Origin: Arthonia radiata
Lineage: Eukaryota > Ascomycota > Arthoniomycetes > Arthoniales > Arthoniaceae
DNA length: 64,000 nucleotides
Reading direction: 5' to 3'
Assembly (NCBI GenBank): GCA_002989075.1
Contig: PSQN01000006.1
Location: 1,563,018 to 1,627,017 of the forward strand
In this document: positions 55,060 to 64,000 of the stretch, piece by piece
Numbering within the stretch: the stretch's first letter is position 1
Layout of the letters: each line of letters begins with the position of its first letter
The notes under the pieces: model-generated
The model's database searches: none
Told to the model about the DNA's origin: nothing
The model's input: only the letters and a program-made list of their open reading frames with translations
Made by a program: the position numbers and the translations under genes

Positions 55060-56430
55060 TTCAGTGGTTTTCGTTCAGCATGTTGGGTGTGGAGCATGAC
55101 GGATGCGGTGTGGTAGTAGAGGAGTGGATGTTATGGGAGATACGGCATGATTTGTGGAAGTCTTCGATTCGTGCACACACTGTTCGCGAGGTCGGCGATG
55201 CCGACTTGTTTGTGGATTTGTTCGCTTCTTTGCTGGGATTTGACATGTGGGTGGATAGCTCACGGCATGAATTATGATATGGCATAATGCTCATCAAGCT
55301 GACTACATGTTCTTCTAACTGCGACTTCATCGTGCTCCGCGTGACCAAGATTCGGGGCTCTTGTAATTGCCGCTGATTATGATCTCATGCTATCAGCTTC
55401 ATCAACGCCTGCGGAGAGGCCTACACATGTCGTGAAAATGGTAATTGCCTATCAAGTAGACGTTGTTACAGACGTTCATTTCTGCGCCGTGGCTTTCCTA
55501 GGTTTGCTCGCCTCACGGACCATCAACATCAACACCGCACTACGCACAACAGCGCAGACCTGATGCATAGGTCTAAGACATACCTGCTCTTCATCTCTCT
55601 GCTAGATCACGTTTTGTGAAGCTCACGCATGCTTCACACCCGCATCGCCTTTTGCTACCCTCACACTCGCTGGCTCTGCAGAGCCAGGACAACGTCCTAC
55701 AAGCACACGCACTCCTTTGAATGTTATCAGCTGACCAACCAGCGCTGTTCCAGCACAACCCCTTGCTCTGGGGTCTGTCCGTGTTGAGGTGTTAAAGCGT
55801 TCGCTGGCACGGTGGACGACAGTCGAGACACGTCCTCTTCCAAGTTGCGAAGCGCAAATGCGTTCAACGTAGCGTTTATCAATCCAGCTCACAACGCAGC
55901 TCGTCCCGAGGTGAGGAATCACCAAGCAAGAATCCCTGATTACAGCATAGTTGCGTAGAAAGGATGCTACCAGAGACAGAGCGTCAGGGAACGATGTTTA
56001 AAGGCTGAGATTGGTGGTACCGGGTCCGTTACAGTGACGATGCCGTTAGTTTATAGGCGGTATGTGCTCGCGTGTTGACCGAATTGTTGGGTTCTGCGGT
56101 CAGCGGCTTGTTGACGCCTCTTAGCAGTGGGAGGCCTGGGAAGATTTGGGGCTGGTGTGAGGGAGATACTGTTAGAGGTGATTGAAGGAGAGGTAGGGCC
56201 GTGATGGGATAATCGACATTGTATGAGAGAAGCAGGAGGGCGCCGCACCGAGGGTATTGGACGTCGTGATGAGCGATACCCATAACAAAAGAGACCAGAG
56301 CAACAAACCGAGTCTCAAGGCAAGTACAAGCCCTCACTCGGCATAACTAAACACCATACCCAGAGTAACGTACACCATATCAGAAAACTGCCTACTTAGA
56401 CAAGAAACCCAACCATCCAACCAAAAGCAC
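55060..56430. other. intergenic, no gene recognised
   Basis: About 1.4 kb between the esterase gene and the tail repeats of SRR1-like B. Only short open frames without recognisable domains. The right end abuts the 176-bp repeat. Confidence 0.5.
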
Positions 56431-56780
56431 CGGCACAAACTCAGCACGGCTCATCACCAGACGACACCATATCCTCACACAAATCCTTCCTTACATACGC
56501 GCTCGTGCACCGAAAAGCCTGGTAGATCCGGTACAGCAGATCGTCTGGACCGCTTCCGCACGACTCCTGCGTCCGATGAAAGAACCAGACGTCCGACACA
56601 AAGCGCCGGCACAAACTCAGCACGGCCCTTCACCGGACGACACCATGTCCTCACACAAATCCTTCCGCACGTACACGCTCGTGCGGCAAAAAGCCTCGCA
56701 GATCCGGTTCGACAGATCGTCTGGACCGCTTGCGCACGACTCCTGCGCCAGCATCGGGGACCGCTCGTAGTGCGCCGTCA
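56431..56780. repeat. 176-bp direct repeat duplicating the end of SRR1-like B
   Basis: The sequence from CGGCACAAAC at 56,431 recurs at 56,607, an offset of 176 bp, with clear but imperfect similarity over about 150 bp. The right unit encodes the C-terminus of SRR1-like B (ending RKDLCEDMVSSG..PC). The left unit encodes a diverged copy of the same tail (ending RKDLCEDMVSSGDEPC) and lies beyond the B stop codon. Confidence 0.8.
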
Positions 56781-58197
56781 GGTGCTTCTCGTAGTGGCGG
56801 ATCGTGCGCTCGCGCTGTTGGTCAGACTTTCTGTGCCGGCCTGAGGTGCTCCGCGGCATTTCCTTGGGAATGCTGTGCCAGAATAGGAGGGCTGGACCTT
56901 GCGTTGCAGCGTCTGATCGCTTGCGGAAGATGCTGCGCAATCTGTCGCGCGCGACTGAGGCGGAGGTGGCGTCGAAGACTGGGGGAGCGGGCTGGCCGTG
57001 GAAGAGCGATGGGTGCTCGTCGCCAGGCGAGAAGTGCGTTGTGAACGCGAGTGTGGATTGGTCGATGAGGGACTAGGCGACTGGGTCGCAGACGACGGTG
57101 ATGCCGAGTTCAGCTAGGAAGTCTTTGTCGGTTGTGCTAAAATCAGGATCTTGTGCGATGATTTGAAGTCTTGGAGGTCGGTTTCGTGGAGCGGTATCAG
57201 CTGGCATGATGGCGTCATCAGGCCTTGCGTTGTTGGCTGTCGGACCAATTGTGTCTTCGTCGGCGACCGTTGTAGTTGGCGAGGCGGGTGATGCCAGCAC
57301 TTGCGCGAGATCGAGAATACAGGCGAGCTGGAGCACTGAAGCTCGGTAGGGAACATTACTGCCCTCCATGTATGGCTGCGAGAGCGTCCCGAGTCCTAAA
57401 GAAACGACCCTGTCGATGTTACCGCGTAGACGCGGTCGCTGCTGAAGCGCTGCGACGAGCCTTTCTCGCTCTACAGAATCTCGCCACTCGACTTTTGTAG
57501 TTTCGAGTTCAGAGCGAAGATGTTCCACGCTGAGGTCTCGGCTTTCTGGAGGACGTGCTCGAGGGCATTGATGTTGTTCGGCGGAAGCATGTGGGCTTTC
57601 TGAAGAAAAACGTGCTCCAGGGGATCGAGATTGTTCGGCGGAAGAGTCTGGGCGTTTTGGAACAGGACGTGCTCGAAAGGTTGGATATTCCTCGTCGGAA
57701 GAGTATGGGCTTTCTCGAGGAAGACGTGCTCGAGAGGATCGATACCGTTCGGCGGAAGAATGCGAGCTTCTTGGAGGATAACGTGCTCGACGGGATCGAT
57801 ACCGTGCAGCGGGAGAATGGAGGCTTCTTGGAGGAGAACGTGCTCGACGGGATCTATACCGTTCCGCGGGAGAATGCGAACTTCTTGGAGGAGAACGTGC
57901 TCGAAGGGATCGATGTCGCTCGGCGGAAGGGTCTAGTCTTTCTCGAAAACGACGTGCTACAGGAACTCGAATTCGTCTAGGGGGAGGGATCGAGGAATCT
58001 GTGATAGAGCCTCGTCTGTAAGACGGCCATTGTCTGTCAGACTCATCCGAGGCGTCTTCGTCATAATATCGTGGAGCAGCTCGAGGCTGTCGCCTGACAA
58101 TATCCTCGGCTGGTGCATCGCTATTGGAAGATGGTAGCCTCTCTCGTAAATGACGCTCGCAGGAGTGAAGGAAGGAATGTGTGATGTAGATACACAT
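56617..58197 (-). pseudogene. SRR1-like paralogue B, interrupted by TAG at a conserved Trp
   Basis: Minus-strand frame from ATG at 58,197. The first 374 codons hold an Arg/Ser/Pro-rich repeat region (57-bp DNA repeats, about residues 75-215) and the SRR1 core: DRVVSLGLGTLSQP, VLQLACILDLAQVL and AQDPDFSTTDKDFLAELGI. A TAG follows at 57,073-57,075. The same frame continues without interruption for 151 codons to 56,617, with further SRR1 features (DQSTLAFTTHF, FHGQPAPPVFD and the YVRKDL end). The stop aligns without gaps to Trp-207 of paralogue A. It may be a recent pseudogene, or the stop may be bypassed or edited. No frame shift is seen, so decay, if any, is slight. Confidence 0.75.
57553..57985. 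repeat. 57-bp coding tandem repeat within SRR1-like B
   Basis: About 7.5 copies with exact 57-bp spacing; ACGTGCTC recurs at 57553, 57610, 57667, 57724, 57781, 57838, 57895 and, slightly changed, at 57952. On the minus strand each unit encodes 19 residues of Arg/Ser/Pro-rich sequence of the type AERYRSRRARSPPRSSHSP. On the plus strand the same units are also open and encode an ENVLDGIDTVRRKN-like helix repeat. Confidence 0.9.
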
Positions 58198-58845
58198 CTT
58201 AACTGTTCAGACGTACTGCTTTCGTCTGATCCAAACAGATAATTTTAAAAGAGGCTTTTAGTATGCTCAAGAGTCTCTTGATGTCATACGGCTTCACCGT
58301 CTGGCAAAGGAGGCGGTATAAAGCATTTTTGAAAAGACACTAGGCTGACAGACCGCTTTCTGCTGAGGCCACCACACAAATGGGCTTCAAAACACTGTGA
58401 AGCGGGTTGTTTTCTGGATAGACAGACACGTGAAGTTTGACGTCGCAGCGCCATCAAACATTGTGGACGAGCTTGTCGCTTCGTATGCGTCGGCAGACTT
58501 CATTAAGAACTTGAAGCGCTTGAAACCAAGCACTACACCAGCGCATATGATGAGTGACAACGGTTGAGGTTTGTTTTCAGGCTTGCCCCCTTGACAAACA
58601 CCGCAACGTCATTAGTGATGGGGAGGGCAACCATTGTGCTATGAGTAGCGGTAGCTGGACCGCCTCATTTGTCCGAACGAGCATTGCGATTGCTCCTGTT
58701 CTCGTTCTTGCGAGAACCGTCTCAAATTTACCAGAACAACTCCGTGTTGATTTGACCTGCGAATGGAAATTTCAATGTGAAGCGATCAAGTCGCCTTACG
58801 AGGTGACTGGCCAGCCACAACAGAGTTGCGCCTGGCGTTCGTACT
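58198..58845. other. intergenic between SRR1-like B and C
   Basis: About 650 bp separating the two minus-strand copies. It should hold the promoter of B. No other feature is seen. Confidence 0.45.
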
Positions 58846-60186
58846 TCAACCCGCCTTTGCTCCGCTTAAATCGTTTCTCACGTAGATACTGGTATATCCA
58901 AAAGCAAAGTAGGCTTGACATGTGAAAGATCTAAAATCTACCCATAGCTTCAATGGAAACTGTCCGAACACGCCGCCCAAAGTCTGCAACCACCTTGGCA
59001 AAGCTATGGGGAATGCCACTCTCTGGTAATTGTCCAAAACGTGTTTCTCATAAAGCGCTGCTTTTACGTTGTGATCTGGTAGCTCGCGTTCCCATGGCTC
59101 GTCTCGCTGGTCGAAGGAGGGAACGACTGAAAATGGTGGATCATGATAGAATAGAGCAGCCGGTCCTTGAGAACGTAACGGACGTTTCAGAGGTGTATCG
59201 TCAGACCGCGGGAACCTCTGTAAGGATTTCTCCGTGAGCTTGTTGTTAGCAGCATCAGGCGTTTGGCTCTGCCCATAGAACAAAGAAGGTCTGACGTCCG
59301 TCTTAGGAAAGTACGTTGTGTATGCTACTGTATTGCCGTCAATGATTCCTCAAGCGTCAGGATCTTCAACAACCGTAACACCCGTCTCTTCTAAGAGGTT
59401 TTTATCAGTCTGGGTGAACATAGGATCCTGCGCGAACACCTTCAAGGTCGTGGCTGTGTTCTGATGTACCTTTTCAGAAATTGCGGCTGGCTCTTTCACG
59501 CTGTGTATCGCTTGTTGAGCAGCCGCAACAGGGTCTGGAGGGCCCGGCGCAAGTAGATGCGCCATGTCGAGCAGGCATGCGAGCTGGGCGAGAGATTCAT
59601 GGTTGTATTCACCTGCGACATTGGGTCGCGACATAGTTCCTAGACCGAGCGAAACTATGCGAGTAGCATTGTTGCGCAGATCTGGATGTTGCTTCAGTAT
59701 GCAGATGAATCTCGATCGGGTAGATGAGCCAAGCCATTGATTCTGTGTCTTCTTGAATCTAGCGCGAAGGATATCGAGGGGTAGTCCCGGAGGCTCGGGA
59801 GGCTCTGGAGGCTCTGTGTGCGCGGAAATGGGATCTTTTTGACTGTCATTGTCTTTCCTTGGGCCTTCTGCAGGATTGCGCTCTCTTTGGTGCAGGAGCT
59901 TCAAGAGATAACGCGGAGTGAAATTGTTCTTGCTGAGAGTTTGAAGACACAACGCCGGCCTATGATGGCTTGCGGCGGTCCAAATGGACCTCCAATTGCT
60001 GGATGGCGTTGCATGTGCTCTAAGGGGGCAGATAGTTCGATAAAGCAAAGAAGGAGAAGAAGAAGAAGCAGTCATGGGTGTGATGATATTGCGAGCGAGT
60101 GCGCCATGGAAAGAATTCTTGAGTCCACACGTATTTATGGAAGCAGTGATATGGCACAGCATCTCCTGCTGTGCTGTTACCATCAT
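58846..60186 (-). pseudogene. SRR1-like paralogue C, interrupted by TGA at the same Trp
   Basis: Minus-strand frame from the ATG at 60,184-60,186; the frame is open further right to 60,324 but only from a TTG. The first 278 codons contain a Pro/Glu-rich linker and the SRR1 core: TRIVSLGLGTMSRP, LAQLACLLDMAHLL and AQDPMFTQTDKNLLEETGV. A TGA follows at 59,350-59,352. The frame then runs on for 167 codons to 58,846 with SRR1 C-terminal features (GNTVAYTTYFP, SLFYGQSQTPDAANN, YEKHVLDNYQRVAFP and TSIYVRNDL). The stop is 28 codons after the start of AQDP, exactly as in B and exactly where A has Trp. Pseudogene or recoded gene. Confidence 0.75.
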
Positions 60187-60794
60187 TCGTAGACGACGGA
60201 TAAGTGGCGAGACGTACGGTACTTCAGAATGGATCACCAGCAACTGTCTGTTGGGAAGTGGTGCAGAGGCTTCACGACTTGAACCGCCAACAGCCGTTTC
60301 CTGCAGGTCGGAGTGTTGCGACAAACATTATGTTTGCTCAAACTGCCAGCGATAGCAGGTGGAACGCGTTGATGCACAGCGGGCTGGCCCGTGCGCTGAT
60401 ACAGATCGGGCTAGCCCAAAGTGGTCTAGCAATATGGTCGCGTAAGGAAGGGTGAAGTTTTGTTTTTGTGTCGCGCCGTAAAATCTGAGTGATCGGAGTC
60501 ATTCTCCATGAACGGACCTGCAGCTCGGACAGCATTATTGCATAGCCGGTGTCTTAGCAACGCGCCCTGGACTTGACAACCGCTTGCCCTGCATCGTCAT
60601 CGGATGTTTTTCTGGTGGGGAGAGCCTGCCCCCCACCAAGCCATTGGACTTCGCGCATAGACTAAACTTCCATATTCCGATATAGGCCTAATTCGAACAG
60701 TATTACTCATTTTCTGATAAGGAATTTTGCTCTCAAAGTGCTCATAAGAGAGCGAGCGCCAGATCGTAGTGTCCTGTCTAATCACCTTCTCTCA
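60187..60794. other. intergenic, divergent region before the aminotransferase
   Basis: About 600 bp between the C paralogue (minus) and the aminotransferase (plus). Contains both promoters; no motif recognised. Confidence 0.45.
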
Positions 60795-62503
60795 ATGGCT
60801 CCATCTCTACAAGCGCTCGATGATACGACCGGTGTTGTTACTCCAGACATACTTACTATTGACGGTGTACAGGCATTGCGCACGAAAGCTGGCAAGCTAA
60901 TAGCAGGTACAGCAGCAAAAGCAGATGTAGAGATCTTTAAAGGCGTTGGTCGCCATGCAAAAAAGCCCAAAGCAAAGCGATGGGATCGTAAGATTGGAGC
61001 GAAACCCAGCCCTGCTGTGTAAAACTAACGCTGCGGGTAGGAATTTTATCTGAGGAGTCGACGACCCGCAAACCATCCACTATCAAAGGCGCTGCGAAGC
61101 ATCTCTCCAAGCCCGGCATCATCTCCCTTGGCGGCGGCCTCCCCTCTGCAGAATATTTCCCCTTCGAAGAATACAGCATCAAGGTTCCTGAGGTCGGCCA
61201 CTTTTCAGAACAAGAGACGCGAGAAGATGGCGCTCCCGTCACAGCAGGCAAGCGCGATATGGCCGAGGACAAGTCATTGTACGACATTGCCATTGCCTTC
61301 AACTACGGCCAAGGCCATGGTGCACCCCAGCTACTGAGATGGATGATTGAACACACCGAGATCGTGCACTCCCCAAAATACTCCGACTGGCAAAGCACGA
61401 TGACAATTGGTAGCACAAGCGCGCTCGATATGCTCTTCCGCATGCTGGGCAAGCCCAACACATATTTTCTAAGCGAGGAATACACTTTCGCAACGGTGGT
61501 CGAGACAGCGGCACCTTTGGGCATCAAATGCCAAGGCGTGCCTGTGGACAGTGAGGGCCTGCTGCCAGACGAGCTTGACAGCATCCTCACCAACTGGGAC
61601 CCGTCAGCGCACGAAGGTGCTTCAAAGCCCTACCTGCTCTACACAGTCCCTTCCGGTCAGAACCCCACAGGCGCAACCCAAGGCACGGAGCGTCGCAAAG
61701 CGCTTTACGCTGTCGCCCAAAAGCATGATCTTCTTGTCATCGAGGATGAGCCGTACTACTTCCTGCAGATGCAACCGTACGTTGGCCAAGGGCATGCCAC
61801 GCCGCCTCCGCCCAAGACCCACCAAGAGTTTCTCTCTTCGATCGTACCCTCCTTCCTCTCCATCGATACCGACGGCCGCGTGATACGGTGCGACTCATTT
61901 TCCAAGGTCATTGCACCAGGCGCCCGCGTAGGCTGGATTACCGGCCCTGAGCAGATCGTCAAGCTGTATTCTCAACACGCCGACGTCTCGACTCAAGGAC
62001 CTAGTGGCTTCTCACAGCTGGCGCTTTTCAAGTTACTGGACGAGCACTGGGGACACGGCGGGTATCTCGACTGGCTCGTTCACATCCGAATGGAGTACAC
62101 ACGACGGCGTGACGTTATCTTGGGCGCAGCTGAAAATTATCTACCATCTGAGATCGTTAGCTGGACACCGCCCATGGCCGGTATGTTCTTTTGGGTGCAA
62201 GTGGACTGGTTGAAACATCCGCAAGCGGACAAGATACCCATGCGAGACCTGGAGGACCAGATTTGGCACAAGACGATCGACAATGGTGCATTAGTATTGA
62301 AGGGTAGCTGGTTTAGAGCGGACCAAGGCAGAGGCGGTGGCGGGAAAGATGAAGGCATGTTCTACAGGATGACGTTCGCTGCAGCGAAAGAGGAGGACAT
62401 GGTAGAGGCCGTGAGGAGATTTGGTGAGTCGCTCAGGGAAGAGTTCGGGTTGTCGCCGCAAGCAAACGGTGCGAATGGGCATGCTAATGGGACAGCTCAT
62501 TAA
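60795..62503 (+). CDS. aro8: aromatic amino acid aminotransferase (Aro8-type), 551 aa
   Basis: PLP-dependent class I aminotransferase of the Aro8/kynurenine-aminotransferase group, interconverting aromatic amino acids and their 2-oxo acids with glutamate/2-oxoglutarate. Two exons, 60795-60987 and 61041-62503, flank a 53-bp intron (GTAAGA..CTAAC..GGTAG). The join reads KRWDRILSEESTTRKPSTIK. Motifs in order: IISLGGGLPSAEYFPFEEY, FNYGQGHGAPQLLRWM, YTVPSGQNPTGAT, IEDEPYYFLQ, the PLP-lysine segment CDSFSKVIAPGARVGW, and QGPSGFSQLALFKLL. The chain is slightly longer than yeast Aro8 because of an N-terminal extension. Likely cytosolic. Confidence 0.93.
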
Positions 62504-62627
62504 GATGACCTCGGAGGCTCCTCTGAGATCATCACATAGATCGTTGATCTTGAGTAATACACGGACATGATTCGTCTGCTCCTCATAGTATCAACCGTCA
62601 CTTATGTTTGCTTTTCGGAACGATGGC

Positions 62628-63115
62628 TTAGGATCGTCCCTTCTGCACCGCAATACCGAATTGCCAAAGTCCGAATATCGCCAAGGCGCTCAAGCCGAGC
62701 GGGAGAGGCTTCTGGGTCTTGATCGCTCGCGGTACGCTGCTACCGGCCAGCACGACGGATGCCAGTAGTGCTATCTCAGGTCCGTAGGGTTGGCGCTGAC
62801 GGATACGGAGGCCACCCAGGCCGTACTGCGACAGATTGTCAGCTTCCAAGATCTCGTCCTTGATTGATGCTCTTGTGGCAGGTGCAGCTGAGGCTCGAGA
62901 TGTGCAAGGGTCCGAGGACGAACATACCAAGGCGCCAACTGTCACGCCAGCTGCGATTGAAGGAACGGAGCCAGTGCGGATGTAGCCAGTAACGCCACCG
63001 CCGGCGGTCAAGGCTCCCATAACGAGTGCGATTGTGTCGAGAGCCTGACCGTTGTCAATTGATGCCTTCGGTAGCCGCTAAGCTTGAGCTTCTGCGAGGG
63101 CCTTATGCTCACCAT
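62628..63115 (-). CDS. TMEM14-family membrane protein, 105 aa, with a 3-nt first coding exon
   Basis: Small protein with four hydrophobic helices, TMEM14/UPF0136 family. Three coding exons on the minus strand: 63115-63113 (the ATG alone), 63044-62928 and 62825-62628, with GT..AG introns of 68 and 102 bp. The spliced start is MALDTIALVMGALTAGGGVT, then GYIRTGSVPSIAAGVTVGAL joined to YGLGGLRIRQRQPYGPEIAL. The glycine-rich helices and the GS.PS motif are typical. Animal TMEM14C sits in the mitochondrial inner membrane and moves a haem precursor; the fungal role is unproven. The alternative reading without the first intron starts at an internal Met and loses part of the first helix. Confidence 0.85.
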
Positions 63116-63385
63116 GATAGCTGTTGTGAAACGTCCGTATGCTTCTCAAGATGTACTCAAGATCTATTAGCTCTGAGTTCCAAGCAAGATTATCAACTTG
63201 AACGTGAAGAGATGACCGTTGTCGGCGCATCGTCAAGCTCCGATGACGAGCTCGGTGGCCCGTGCTTTTCTAACCCCAGATTTCGTGAAACATCAGCTCG
63301 AAGCCATCTATTCTTCACTTCACTGCAACCCCATCCAAATCCATAGCACCCTCCACTCCCTTTCCAACGACCGAACAGCAACGCA

Positions 63386-64000
63386 ATGGCGCGCAAATCC
63401 ACCACCAACATCACACCCGCCGCCGCACCCCCCTCCGCCGTCTCATCCTCCGCAAAGCCGTCTTCCGCCGCGTCCTCTCCAGCAGGCACGACCTCCAGCT
63501 TCAAAGGCGGCACCGCCCCGCCTTCCAAAAGTACAGCAACGCCGTCTTCGAAGAACCCAGCCACGCCTACGAAGGGCGGGCAACTTAGGAACGCGCAGGA
63601 TGCGCAGGAGATCGCCATGAGCATATGGAGCCGGTACCTGGATGAAACGCCGCAGCGCGTGAAGCTTGTGGATGCGTTTATGGGGTTTCTGGTGGTCGTG
63701 GGCGGGCTGCAGTTTGTGTATTGTTGTTTGGTGGGGAATTATGTGAGTGCTTTTCCAGGCGGTGATGTGTGGAGATGTGTCCGGTACCGCAACAGGCAGC
63801 ATTCCGGCTCGATGTGACGGTGTGTGCGTTTGAGATGAAAGGAGCTGACGCGTCTGATACAGCCATTCAATGCTTTTCTCGCTGGCTTCAGCGCTACCGT
63901 CGGACAGTTCGTGCTCACGGCGTCGTTGCGGATACAGACGAACCCTGCGAATCGGTCGGAGTTCAAGAGTGTGAGCGATGAGCGGGCTTTCGCGGACTAT
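63386..64000 (+). CDS. ost2: oligosaccharyltransferase subunit Ost2/DAD1, cut by window edge
   Basis: Exon 1 is 63386-63742 and exon 2 starts at 63863, after a 120-bp intron (GTGAGT..GATACAG), running past the window end. After an Ala/Ser/Pro/Lys-rich leader of about 65 residues comes the family core: SIWSRYLDETPQRVKLVDAF, a hydrophobic helix, then NYPFNAFLAGFSATVGQFVL joined across the splice, and LRIQTNPANRSEFKSVSDER. Ost2/DAD1 is a small membrane subunit of the ER complex that transfers N-glycans to nascent proteins. The final C-terminal helix lies outside the window. The leader is longer than in animal DAD1. Confidence 0.93.

Noticed and set aside
57555-57980. Plus-strand 141-codon frame with 19-residue helical repeats as a separate gene
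   Set aside because: Starts at GTG and is explained by the 57-bp period of the minus-strand gene; reported as a repeat curiosity only.
60795-63115. Secondary-metabolite cluster linking the aminotransferase, the FAD monooxygenase and the esterase
   Set aside because: The genes are tens of kilobases apart with housekeeping genes between them, and no synthase or regulator is present.

Overview
The window is nuclear DNA of a filamentous ascomycete (Pezizomycotina). A Dothideomycete is my best guess, from gene families and style only. The evidence is short introns (about 50-70 bp, GT..AG, CTRAC-like branch points), fungal families (Rhodopsin-domain membrane protein, Sip5, Ara2, CE16/GDSL esterase, SRR1-like paralogues) and an A+T-rich repeat block whose duplicated copies differ only by transitions, the mark of repeat-induced point mutation (RIP).

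Layout. Bases 1 to about 19,460 are a nested transposon graveyard with no host gene. It holds an LTR at the left edge, a heavily degraded Ty3/Gypsy chromovirus on the minus strand (about 1,950-7,460), and a Tad1-like LINE on the minus strand (about 7,600-19,460). A second Gypsy chromovirus (10,568-17,910) is inserted into the LINE; its two 472-bp LTRs and CTTAT target-site duplication are both visible. From about 19.25 kb the composition switches abruptly to normal gene-rich DNA.

From 19.7 to 49.1 kb lies a dense housekeeping stretch: a mitochondrial PPR protein, a Rossmann protein, pyrroline-5-carboxylate reductase, a G-patch/DUF4187 protein, a flavodoxin-fold quinone reductase, a Rhodopsin-domain membrane protein, a double minisatellite with an N at its centre, Sip5, a GNAT acetyltransferase, Ara2, an FAD monooxygenase, Cmc2, SmG, an Ntr2-like splicing factor and a CLIP-170 homologue. 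From 49.4 to 60.4 kb the DNA is looser and lineage-specific, with three SRR1-like paralogues, an unknown gene and a secreted GDSL/CE16-like protein. From 60.8 to 64 kb housekeeping genes resume: Aro8-type aminotransferase, TMEM14-family protein and the OST subunit Ost2/DAD1, which is cut by the window edge. The genes are neighbours rather than a pathway; no biosynthetic cluster is evident.

Two signals stand out. (1) The flavodoxin-fold gene ends in UGA-CUA-G, the known high-readthrough stop context, and the frame continues for 66 codons to a CaaX box (CVIQ). This predicts a soluble and a prenylated, membrane-bound isoform from one gene. (2) Two SRR1-like paralogues carry an in-frame stop (one TAG, one TGA) at exactly the codon that is TGG (Trp) in the third, and both frames stay open and homologous for more than 150 codons beyond it. 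Twin pseudogenes, readthrough or mRNA recoding are all possible.

Coordinates were read by hand. Exon boundaries rest on splice consensus and protein continuity. Family assignments come from recognised motifs, not database searches.
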